From NCBI GenBank assembly GCA_947461645.1, contig CANHMN010000014.1:1-16264 (forward strand): a DNA stretch of 16,264 nt, in the 5' to 3' direction. The notes beneath the pieces were generated by a model. It was not told where the DNA came from, made no database searches, and saw only the letters and a list, made by a program, of their open reading frames with translations. Positions 1 through 6,601 of the stretch are shown one piece after another. Numbering within the stretch: position 1 is the stretch's first letter; every line of letters begins with the position of its first letter. The stretch is from Chitinophagaceae bacterium (GTDB lineage: Bacteria; Bacteroidota; Bacteroidia; Chitinophagales; Chitinophagaceae). The position numbers and the translations under genes are program-made.

Positions 1-734
1 AGCTTTTGTTTGCATCGCCAGGCAAGATCAGCTAATTTTTTAACAGCAATGGCATAGGCATCGGTTGATAACATATAAGTACCTATATGACAATGCAAGC
101 CCATCAGATCCATTTTTTCAGAGGCTACAATTTTTGAGATCGCGTTCCAGGCAGCATCGTTTTCGTAATTGAAGCCAAATCTATCCCAAATAGGGTAGAT
201 TCCGGTATCCATGTTTATTCTGATGGCAACTTTTGGTCTGATGGTTGTTTTTTCAGTCAATTCGATAATTTGATAGAGCTCTTCAAAATGATCGATATGG
301 ATGAGAGAATGATTGTTGATGGCGGTTAACAGCTCTTCATTTGCTTTTTCCGGCCCGTTAAAAATTATTTTGTTTCCGGGCACGCCGTTTTTTACGGCTT
401 TGTTGTATTCAAAACCACTTACGACCTCAGCCCAACTTCCCTCCTGGTGAAATACATTACAAACGGCATTGATGTAATTGGTTTTGTAACTCCATGCAAA
501 TTGAACTTTGGGATACCTTGTTTTGAATGCCCTTACTGCATGTTGATAGGTTTTTCTGATGGTTCTTTCACTCAACACAAACAGCGGTGATCCGAATTGC
601 GCAATCATTTTTTGTACAGATACGCCGTCGATATGCTTAACAGGTTCAAACTCTGTTCTGGTTCCAAATTTGTTCATGAGACCGGCATTCATTTTCTGAA
701 TTATGGGTCTTTCGTATTTTAGTTTTTGCATCAT
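1..734 (-). CDS. Fold-III PLP-dependent decarboxylase (diaminopimelate/ornithine decarboxylase type), C-terminus cut by window edge
   Basis: The reading frame is open from an ATG at 734 (a second ATG follows at 731) through the left edge, giving about 244 N-terminal residues. Visible motifs match the alanine-racemase-like barrel of group IV decarboxylases. QFAWSYKTN at about residues 78-86 supplies the likely PLP Schiff-base lysine (K84; family form FAxKAN). It is followed by EVVSGFEY (103-110), and GLHCHIGT (212-219) is the strongly conserved barrel motif. The family decarboxylates D- or L-amino acids such as meso-DAP, ornithine, arginine or carboxynorspermidine. The specificity residues lie in the missing C-terminal half, so the substrate cannot be named. 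The start is 11 bp after the ATP-grasp gene stop, so co-translation is likely. Its place behind a PqqD-like protein and a ligase argues against a plain housekeeping lysA, though that remains the main alternative. Confidence 0.82.
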   Translation of the reverse strand, partial: MMQKLKYERPIIQKMNAGLMNKFGTRTEFEPVKHIDGVSVQKMIAQFGSPLFVLSERTIRKTYQHAVRAFKTRYPKVQFAWSYKTNYINAVCNVFHQEGSWAEVVSGFEYNKAVKNGVPGNKIIFNGPEKANEELLTAINNHSLIHIDHFEELYQIIELTEKTTIRPKVAIRINMDTGIYPIWDRFGFNYENDAAWNAISKIVASEKMDLMGLHCHIGTYMLSTDAYAIAVKKLADLAWRCKQK

Positions 735-745
735 AATAATTTGCT

Positions 746-1798
746 TTACAATTCTCCGAAGGCACTAATTTTTTGAAACTCTTCCACTGTGGTGATATGA
801 TCCCAGGAATACCGGATAAATATTTTGCCAACATCGTAAGTTTTGAAAGGAGGCACTTCTTCACCGATTGCCATACGTACCAATGAGGCAGGTTGGTTTT
901 GCCCTGATGCTGCTGTAAGGTATATCCATGCAGGAAACCTGGGGTTGACTTCCATGATAAAGGGTCTTCCTTCCTGGGTTCTCATGATCTCCAGCTCGCA
1001 ACCGCCTTTCCAATTGGTGGATTGCACAAATTTGTGGGCAAGCCCAATAAGTGCATCATCCTCAAGAGTAATACCAGCCCATGCTTTACCCTTGTCCGTT
1101 ATATAAAGCTTACGCATAGGAATCGCGCTGATGGTATTGCCTTTGCCGTCTCCTAACACAGCAATATTGATTTCCGTTCCGGTGATGAATTGTTGTACTA
1201 TAATAGGGAAGCCCCATTTGGCGGAGAGTTTGTAAAAGGCTTTTTGTGCTTGCTCCATGGTATGAGCAATGATAGCGTCATAGAATTTCCCTTTTACTAC
1301 CAATGGATAGCCCAATTCTTCGGCACAGGTATATAATTCATTAACATTGTAAATGACTTTGTCTTTTGGAACATCCAATCCGTATTCGCTTCCAAAACGG
1401 TAAAGGTTGATTTTGTCTCTGGCATCAAACTGTTCTAGTGTGGGCAAAAATGTTGAAATCCCTAGTGTATCAAGAGAGGGAATAAGTTTGATGAAATTAT
1501 AGAGTTCTGCATCGAAATTTGGAATAAGTACAGATAAATTTTCTATACTGTTGATGTATTGTAATCGATGGTAAAGTGCTTCGGCTCCTGCTGATGGATA
1601 TGGAATTTGATAGGTTTTGTCTACCACATCGTGAAGATAAATTCCGGGTTCAAGTGTTTCATAGGATAAGCCAATTATTCTGATGTCGTTGCCAAAGTGA
1701 TCTCTTAAAGAACGGATAACGGCAACGCCCGGACCCGGGCTGTCAATCGCATTCAAGCCGGTAACTGCAACTACTAATTTTGGGGAGGATGTATTCAT
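746..1798 (-). CDS. ATP-grasp domain carboxylate-amine ligase-like protein
   Basis: This 350-residue protein has a full ATP-grasp layout. The N-terminal pre-ATP-grasp Rossmann-like segment has a Gly/Pro-rich turn (AIDSPGPGVAVI, about residues 17-28). GYPLVVKG (163-170) carries the nucleotide-binding lysine K169. QQFITGTEINIAVLGD (202-217) is the family's Q-E-x-I-x-G-x-E strand. The metal/ATP site is GCELEIMR (266-273) with EVNPRFPAW (283-291), so the acidic and Asn/Arg residues of the active site are all present. Such enzymes activate a carboxylate as an acyl phosphate and join it to an amine or thiol. The layout resembles carbamoyl-phosphate synthase or biotin carboxylase-like stand-alone ligases more than graspetide ligases. 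The gene lies 11 bp after the PqqD-like gene and 11 bp before the decarboxylase, implying one transcript and probably one pathway. The substrate is unknown. Confidence 0.85.
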   Translation of the reverse strand: MNTSSPKLVVAVTGLNAIDSPGPGVAVIRSLRDHFGNDIRIIGLSYETLEPGIYLHDVVDKTYQIPYPSAGAEALYHRLQYINSIENLSVLIPNFDAELYNFIKLIPSLDTLGISTFLPTLEQFDARDKINLYRFGSEYGLDVPKDKVIYNVNELYTCAEELGYPLVVKGKFYDAIIAHTMEQAQKAFYKLSAKWGFPIIVQQFITGTEINIAVLGDGKGNTISAIPMRKLYITDKGKAWAGITLEDDALIGLAHKFVQSTNWKGGCELEIMRTQEGRPFIMEVNPRFPAWIYLTAASGQNQPASLVRMAIGEEVPPFKTYDVGKIFIRYSWDHITTVEEFQKISAFGEL

Positions 1799-1809
1799 TT
1801 CTAAATGGC

Positions 1810-2052
1810 TTATAGTTCAATAAGGTTAGCTTCCTTCAATTGATTTTTGAAATCATCCCAGTCGCGTTCAAATTGGCCGTTTTCTACGTCGTATTTTTCC
1901 AAAATCACTTTTTTGATTTCTTGGGGGGTATTTCCCTGTTTCAGCAACTGCAAAATTTCAGATCCTATTGGATTGGAAGAATAGGAGTCGCCTGTGGAGG
2001 GATTGAATATAAATCCGGAGTCGCTGGTTGCAATGTTCTTTTTCAGTATCAT
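1810..2052 (-). CDS. Small PqqD-like protein (RiPP recognition element fold)
   Basis: This 80-residue protein is a stand-alone match to the PqqD pattern. A short N-terminal strand leads to FNPSTGDSYSSNPIGSEIL (about residues 15-33), the family's 'x-NP-x-TG-x-x-Y-x-L-N-x-x-G-x-x-I' signature. Next come a helix with QEIKKVILEKYDV (44-56) and a final amphipathic helix containing WDDF (65-68), ending in NLIEL, close to the usual 'L-x-x-x-G-L-L' end. PqqD-type proteins bind leader peptides and present them to modifying enzymes; some relatives lie beside sugar or amino-acid kinases and have no known peptide. The start ATG at 2052 leaves a 76-bp gap to the upstream GNAT gene, and the stop is 11 bp before the ATP-grasp start. 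No radical SAM enzyme is visible here. It could be a recognition subunit for the ligase or a small carrier protein; the sequence does not decide between them. Confidence 0.75.
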   Translation of the reverse strand: MILKKNIATSDSGFIFNPSTGDSYSSNPIGSEILQLLKQGNTPQEIKKVILEKYDVENGQFERDWDDFKNQLKEANLIEL

Positions 2053-2128
2053 GGTAAAATCGTATGAGATAAGAAGTTGAGAAGCTATAAGATGCGGAAA
2101 GTTTAATTTTCCTTCGTTTTTTTTAAAA

Positions 2129-2632
2129 CTAATAGGGTCTTAGTTTAACCCATATGTAATCATCCATTAAGATACCATTTTTCAACACTGATTTTCTTCT
2201 TACACCTTCCAGATAGAAACCATTTTTTTCGAGGGCGCGCATCGAGGCTTTGTTGTTTTCAAACACTTCTGCATAAATTCTTACGAAATCAAAATAGTAA
2301 AAAGTATACTCAAGCATTTGTCTGATGGCCTCAGTTGCAATTCCTTTACCCCAATGTTCTTCGCTAATCCAATAACCTATTTCTGCTGATAAAACGTAGA
2401 CATCACTGTTTAGGATTAATCCAATTCCGCCAATGGCTTCACCTTCAAAATCAATCGCCATATTAATGAGTGGTGTTTCATTGGTGGCGTTATTTATCCA
2501 GCTTGTGGCATGTTCCAACGTATAAGGATGCGGAAAATAATTTCTAAGGTTATTCCAAATATTAATGTTGTTGGCATGTTTTGCCAATGAGGGAATATCG
2601 TCTTCTGACCATTTTCTGATTAGGACCGCCAT
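2129..2632 (-). CDS. GNAT N-acetyltransferase, RimJ/RimL type
   Basis: This 167-residue protein has a complete GNAT fold of usual family length. The acetyl-CoA pyrophosphate loop is visible as HWGKGIATEA (about residues 93-102), the Q/R-x-x-G-x-G/A motif, after the strand AEIGYWIS (83-90). The C-terminal helix motif NNKASMRALEKNGF (126-139) and following strand EGVRRKSV (142-149) are typical of RimJ/RimL relatives. These enzymes transfer an acetyl group from acetyl-CoA to a primary amine: protein N-termini, amino acids, aminoglycosides or other small amines. The gene lies between the MATE exporter and the PqqD-like gene on the same strand, with gaps of 60 and 76 bp, so operon membership is plausible but less certain than for the downstream trio. 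If it acts in the pathway, it could acetylate the amine made by decarboxylation or protect the producer. A generic acetyltransferase role is equally possible. Confidence 0.85.
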   Translation of the reverse strand: MAVLIRKWSEDDIPSLAKHANNINIWNNLRNYFPHPYTLEHATSWINNATNETPLINMAIDFEGEAIGGIGLILNSDVYVLSAEIGYWISEEHWGKGIATEAIRQMLEYTFYYFDFVRIYAEVFENNKASMRALEKNGFYLEGVRRKSVLKNGILMDDYIWVKLRPY

Positions 2633-2692
2633 TTGTTGAAGATAATGAAATGTTTAAGAAAACTCAAGCATTCTTCAAATAGTTATTTGCTG

Positions 2693-4060
2693 CTATGGCT
2701 CTATAGGATTGGGTTTTGATTTCCATTTGTTTGATTTGATGAACAAAAAAGACAAAATAAAAATCACAGACCAATACACGAATTCATTGCTCCAGGCCAA
2801 CGCCAGGCTGTTGTAATTGGCAACCATCACATACCAGGTATAAACGAGGTATAACAAAATGGAGACAATCTCTATCATTAAATTGATTTTCGTTTTTCCT
2901 GTTCCGGTGATGCCATTCAACCATATATTGGAAATACTCATCAGCAACATAGCAAGTGAAACAACTCTTATTACAGGAATTCCTTCAATTACAAATTTTT
3001 GGTCTTGACCGAAAAGGTTGAAGAACAGTTCAGGATAAATATTTAAGATAGATACCATTACCGCACACAATCCAAAACTCCAACAAGATATTCTTATCAA
3101 AGTGGGTACAACCATGTTTTCTCTTCCTTGACCAATAAGATTGGAAATCATGGTATTGCTTGTGCCTGCAAATGCCCATACAAATACGCCAGCCAATCCA
3201 AAAACATTTCTCATGGTGTTGCTGATGGCTTTCGCTGTATCGCCCCTGCTCTCTATCAAAAGAAAAAATACAAACCAGGTAGAAACACTGATTACGAATT
3301 GAAAGATCAATGGAACAGCTACTTTAAATATCTGTTTGCTGATGGATTTATCATAAGAAAATGTTGAAAGCAATTTGTATTTTTTCTGAAGTCCTGCGAA
3401 GTAAATCACAGAAAAAACAACAATCATACCTACGGCTTCCGAAATGACAGAGGCCCATGCTGCACCATTAAAACCCAATTCGGGAAATCCTGCCTTGCCG
3501 AAAATAAGCAGATAATCCAATAGTATGTTGACTCCAGCCTCAACCACAAAACCAACAATAAGTAACCTACTATTGAGCGAGGATATAAGAAAAGAATTAC
3601 CCATTTGAAACAAAAACAAAAAGGGGAGTCCAATAATTCTGATGTTGAGAAAACTCATTTCAGCGGGGTATGAAACAGGATCTGCTACCTTTTGTAGGAT
3701 GATTGGGCCTAAAAGCCAGGTAAATAACATGAATGCTGCTGCAATTTGTAAACTGATTCTAATACCTTGACCTAGAATAAGTTTAAAAAAATCGGGTTTA
3801 TCCTGACCGGCATAACTGGAGAATACCGATTGCATGGAGCTGTTTAACCCATGACCCGCAACGGCAAAAATCATGTAAAAAATACCTGTGATGCCCGCAT
3901 TTCCCAATGCTTCCTTGCTAAGATGTCCGAGGAAAATGCTGTTGATAAGCAAATTTAATTGAGGAATAAATATAGCCAGGGTTATCGGCAGGGCTATGGA
4001 TAGTATTTGTCTGTTGTCTGTTCTGACTTTCAGCGTATCTGTTTGAGCATTTCTTTCCAT
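2693..4060 (-). CDS. MATE-family multidrug/metabolite exporter
   Basis: This polytopic membrane protein has about 455 residues and about 12 hydrophobic segments, starting with ILSIALPITLAIFIPQLN. The two halves are related, as in MATE transporters. Family signatures include the N-half region with MQSVFSSYAGQ and the C-half region AGTSNTMISNLIGQGRE, matching the repeated 'x-x-x-Q-x-x-G-x-G' ends of TM2 and TM8. MATE proteins export cationic or aromatic small molecules by Na+ or H+ antiport across the inner membrane. The frame extends upstream to an ATG at 4096, adding 12 polar residues. I prefer the ATG at 4060 because a good TTTG-N17-TATTTTTG promoter (4069-4097) lies inside the extension and the divergent gene begins near 4106. 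As first gene of the minus-strand run it may export the product of the ligase/decarboxylase genes, but MATE genes are also common as unlinked neighbours. Confidence 0.88.
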   Translation of the reverse strand: MERNAQTDTLKVRTDNRQILSIALPITLAIFIPQLNLLINSIFLGHLSKEALGNAGITGIFYMIFAVAGHGLNSSMQSVFSSYAGQDKPDFFKLILGQGIRISLQIAAAFMLFTWLLGPIILQKVADPVSYPAEMSFLNIRIIGLPFLFLFQMGNSFLISSLNSRLLIVGFVVEAGVNILLDYLLIFGKAGFPELGFNGAAWASVISEAVGMIVVFSVIYFAGLQKKYKLLSTFSYDKSISKQIFKVAVPLIFQFVISVSTWFVFFLLIESRGDTAKAISNTMRNVFGLAGVFVWAFAGTSNTMISNLIGQGRENMVVPTLIRISCWSFGLCAVMVSILNIYPELFFNLFGQDQKFVIEGIPVIRVVSLAMLLMSISNIWLNGITGTGKTKINLMIEIVSILLYLVYTWYVMVANYNSLALAWSNEFVYWSVIFILSFLFIKSNKWKSKPNPIEP

Positions 4061-4068
4061 AAAGTCTT

Positions 4069-4097
4069 CAAAAATATTCTTATTTTGCCATCTCAAA
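4069..4097 (-). promoter_or_regulatory. Bacteroidota-type promoter for the MATE-led operon
   Basis: On the minus strand TTTG (4097-4094) and TATTTTTG (4076-4069) are separated by 17 bp. This fits the Bacteroidota sigma-ABfr consensus of a -33 TTTG and a -7 TAnnTTTG. The predicted transcription start is only a few bases before the ATG at 4060, so the leader would be very short. It supports the shorter MATE start. Confidence 0.5.
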
Positions 4098-4105
4098 CGT
4101 TTATT

Positions 4106-4918
4106 TTGAAAAAGATACTGGAAGTTCCGTTGAAATTTACAGACAAAAAGGACATTTCCTTGGTTTTGGAAATAAGCACATCGGTTGTGTCAGCGCTATG
4201 GTATTCCAACGGGCCAAAGAAAGTTTGGGGTTTAGAAATGTATGAGATCAACTCCGGAGTAGTTTTAGAGCAGGAATTGAGTGCTGTTTTTTCTTCCATC
4301 AAACAGCAAAAAACAAAAGCAGAAAAAGTCAACGTTTTTATTGATCTACCCGAATTTATGCTTGTGCCCGATGAGTTGTATAGTTCAGAATCGGCACCTG
4401 TCATGTTGGAGTTGTTTTACGGAGATATTTTTGATACAACCTGTAAAACAGAATCTTTGAAAGTACAAGGCATTAAGAATATTTACCGCTTTCCCGGTAG
4501 TGTGTCAAAAGCAGTTACGGCCTCTTTTCCTAATGCTAAGATTTCCCATTCCAATGTAAAGCAAATCAACAATAGGGAAGAGGGTAGTTACCTCTCAGGT
4601 ATTGTTTCCAACAATGTAGTTAAATATTTCCTTTACCACAATCATACGCTTCAATTGGTAAAACATTTTTCGTTTATTACTCATGATGATGTGGTCTATT
4701 CCGCTTTACAATTATGTTCGGCCCATGGTATAGAGCCGGGTAGTATTAAGTTCAGGTTAAAAGGGATGGTGGTTAAAGATTCTGCCCTTTATCAATCGCT
4801 GTACCAATATTTTTTAGATCTTGATTTGGAGGAAAATATTTCAGGAGTTCAATTGACAAGTGGATTTTCAGAAATCCCGAAACAATACTTGAGCCATTTA
4901 ATTGATTTAGCTTTATGA
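4106..4918 (+). CDS. DUF3822 family protein, actin-like ATPase fold
   Basis: This protein has about 270 residues from a TTG start at 4106; no in-frame ATG lies near. The frame also runs back to an ATG at 4007, but that would overlap the MATE coding region by more than 50 bp, and the added residues look like antisense noise. The protein contains alternating strand and helix segments (SLVLEISTSVVSALWYS near the start, then VNVFIDLPEFMLVPDEL). This recalls the Bacteroidota family DUF3822, which as far as I recall has an actin/PilM-like fold in a solved Bacteroides structure. Its molecular role is not known. The stop overlaps the rsmD start in an ATGA, so the two are translationally coupled, an arrangement I recall from other Bacteroidota genomes. 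The family call is from memory of the pattern, not a search. Confidence 0.72.
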   Translation: MKKILEVPLKFTDKKDISLVLEISTSVVSALWYSNGPKKVWGLEMYEINSGVVLEQELSAVFSSIKQQKTKAEKVNVFIDLPEFMLVPDELYSSESAPVMLELFYGDIFDTTCKTESLKVQGIKNIYRFPGSVSKAVTASFPNAKISHSNVKQINNREEGSYLSGIVSNNVVKYFLYHNHTLQLVKHFSFITHDDVVYSALQLCSAHGIEPGSIKFRLKGMVVKDSALYQSLYQYFLDLDLEENISGVQLTSGFSEIPKQYLSHLIDLAL

Positions 4919-5454
4919 GAATAATAAGCGGATCTCACGGTGGCCGAAAAATTGCTCCTCCAGCACACATGCCTCATACTAGGCCTACCACTGATATTGC
5001 CAAGGAAGGCTTGTTTAATATTCTGCAAAACAATCTTGATATAACTGCACTTGATACGTTGGATTTGTTTGGAGGTACAGGCTGTATTAGTTATGAATTG
5101 GCCAGCAGGGGAGCCAATGAACTTACTATTATAGAAAAGGATCCGAAAATGTATGAATTCATCAAAAACACTTCTGCAAACTTAGGGTTCGAAAACATCC
5201 ATGTAATAAAACAAGATGTTTTTTCCTTTATGTCAACCTGCTCAAAGAAATACCATTTTATTTTTGCAGGGCCACCTTACGCGTTGAATACTATTGATGA
5301 ACTTCCCAAGAAAGTTTTTGAATATGATTTGCTCGAGAATGGAGGTTGGTTTGTTTTGGAGCATACGCCAAGAAACGACTATAAAAAATTTGAGCATTAC
5401 AGAACAGAAAGAAATTACGGCACTACCATTTTTTCCATATTCATCAAAAAATAA
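4915..5454 (+). CDS. rsmD: 16S rRNA (guanine-N2)-methyltransferase RsmD
   Basis: This 179-residue protein matches RsmD, which methylates N2 of G966 of 16S rRNA (E. coli numbering) in the assembling 30S subunit with S-adenosylmethionine. It starts MRIISGSHGGRKI. RPTTDIAKEGLFNIL (residues 23-37) is the family's R-P-T-x-x-x-x-x-E/K-x-x-F-N block. DLFGGTGCISYE (50-61) is SAM motif I, and EKDP (74-77) is the acidic loop that binds the SAM ribose. The catalytic motif IV, normally DPPY or DPPF, reads GPPY here (119-122). The codon is GGG, two substitutions from an Asp codon. Length is normal for the family (about 180-200). The gene overlaps the DUF3822 stop by 4 bp and lies 9 bp before lpxK, so all three are likely one operon. 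Whether the GPPY variant is fully active cannot be judged from sequence. Confidence 0.88.
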   Translation: MRIISGSHGGRKIAPPAHMPHTRPTTDIAKEGLFNILQNNLDITALDTLDLFGGTGCISYELASRGANELTIIEKDPKMYEFIKNTSANLGFENIHVIKQDVFSFMSTCSKKYHFIFAGPPYALNTIDELPKKVFEYDLLENGGWFVLEHTPRNDYKKFEHYRTERNYGTTIFSIFIKK

Positions 5455-5463
5455 TTAAGCCCA

Positions 5464-6543
5464 TTGCTAAAGAGTTTCAGGTATATGCTTTTTCCCTTTT
5501 CACTGCTGTACCGATTTTTGGTATGGCTGAGGAATAAGTTGTATGACCACAATGTATTTAAATCTGCTGAGTTTAATTTCCCCTTGATAAGCGTTGGAAA
5601 CCTTGCAGTTGGCGGAACAGGAAAAACCCCGATGACAGAATGGATGGTTACTCATCTTAAAAATGATTATCGTGTAGCAACTTTGAGCAGGGGTTACAAA
5701 AGACGAACAAAGGGTTTCACCATAGCAGATGAAAACACAACTGCATTAGACATTGGTGATGAACCTATGCAGTTTCACCGAAAATTTCCCGACATAACCG
5801 TAGCCGTTGGAGAAGAAAGAATTGTTGCCATTCCTCAAATACTTCACCAGAAACCAGATACTGAAGTCATTATTTTGGATGATGCATTTCAGCATAGAAT
5901 GGTTAGGCCAGGACTTAGCATTTTGCTTACGGATTACCAGAATTTATACACAAGGGATTTGATGTTCCCATCAGGAGACTTACGTGATGTAAAATCTAGC
6001 AGTAAGAGAGCCAATATAATCATCGTAACAAAATGCAAGGAGCAGCTAACGGTTGAGGAGCAACGCAAAATGGTAAGAGAAATAAACCCGATGCAACACC
6101 AGCGTGTTTTTTTTACTACGATTTTGTATGGCAATCCTTATCACTTGTTTCATCCACAGCAATGGAATTTGTCTGCAGCAGATAATGTTTTGCTGGTTTG
6201 TGGTATTGCTAATCCAAAGCCGATTAAAACCTTCCTTAACCGCCATGTTGGTTTTTTTGAGGTAATACAATATGCAGATCACCATATTTTCACCACTTCA
6301 GACCTATCTGAAATTATTACAAGATTTAAACGAATGACAGGTTCAAATAAAATCATTCTTACCACAGAAAAAGATGCCGTTAGACTCGAAAAATTCAAAT
6401 CGGAATTAGTTGACTTCCCATTGTTTGTCTTGCCGGTTAAACATGATTTTTTATTTGGAGAGTCGGTAGTGTTTCTGAAAACAATTAAGACCTTTATCGA
6501 AGGATTCCAAAGTAACAAGCATCAAAATAATGCTTCAGCATAG
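5464..6543 (+). CDS. lpxK: Tetraacyldisaccharide 4'-kinase LpxK (lipid A biosynthesis)
   Basis: This 359-residue protein phosphorylates the 4' position of the tetraacyldisaccharide 1-phosphate lipid A precursor with ATP, at the cytoplasmic face of the inner membrane. The hydrophobic N-terminal stretch (about residues 8-23, LFPFSLLYRFLVWL) is the membrane-associating helix. SVGNLAVGGTGKTP (43-56) is the Walker A loop, unusual in its family-specific form. LSRGYKR (74-80), GDEP (98-101), DDAFQHR (139-145) and PSGDLRD (169-175) are the conserved kinase motifs, including the paired aspartates and histidine near the active site. The best start is TTG at 5464, 9 bp after rsmD; an in-frame ATG at 5485 would drop seven residues. 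Presence of LpxK shows the host makes lipid A and so has a Gram-negative envelope. Confidence 0.93.
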   Translation: MLKSFRYMLFPFSLLYRFLVWLRNKLYDHNVFKSAEFNFPLISVGNLAVGGTGKTPMTEWMVTHLKNDYRVATLSRGYKRRTKGFTIADENTTALDIGDEPMQFHRKFPDITVAVGEERIVAIPQILHQKPDTEVIILDDAFQHRMVRPGLSILLTDYQNLYTRDLMFPSGDLRDVKSSSKRANIIIVTKCKEQLTVEEQRKMVREINPMQHQRVFFTTILYGNPYHLFHPQQWNLSAADNVLLVCGIANPKPIKTFLNRHVGFFEVIQYADHHIFTTSDLSEIITRFKRMTGSNKIILTTEKDAVRLEKFKSELVDFPLFVLPVKHDFLFGESVVFLKTIKTFIEGFQSNKHQNNASA

Positions 6544-6601
6544 CGTTGAGAGAAAAATGAAGCAAATTTCACAATTAGCAATCTTTATTTAAAAACTGTT
6601 C

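Noticed and set aside
646..864. 72-residue minus-strand frame
   Set aside because: It crosses the junction of the decarboxylase and ATP-grasp genes in another frame, with no family motif.
1840..2067. 75-residue plus-strand frame
   Set aside because: It is antisense to the PqqD-like gene, whose protein has recognisable motifs.
4007..4105. Upstream ATG extension of the DUF3822 gene
   Set aside because: It lies antisense to the MATE coding region and adds residues with no family character; the TTG at 4106 gives a sensible N-terminus.
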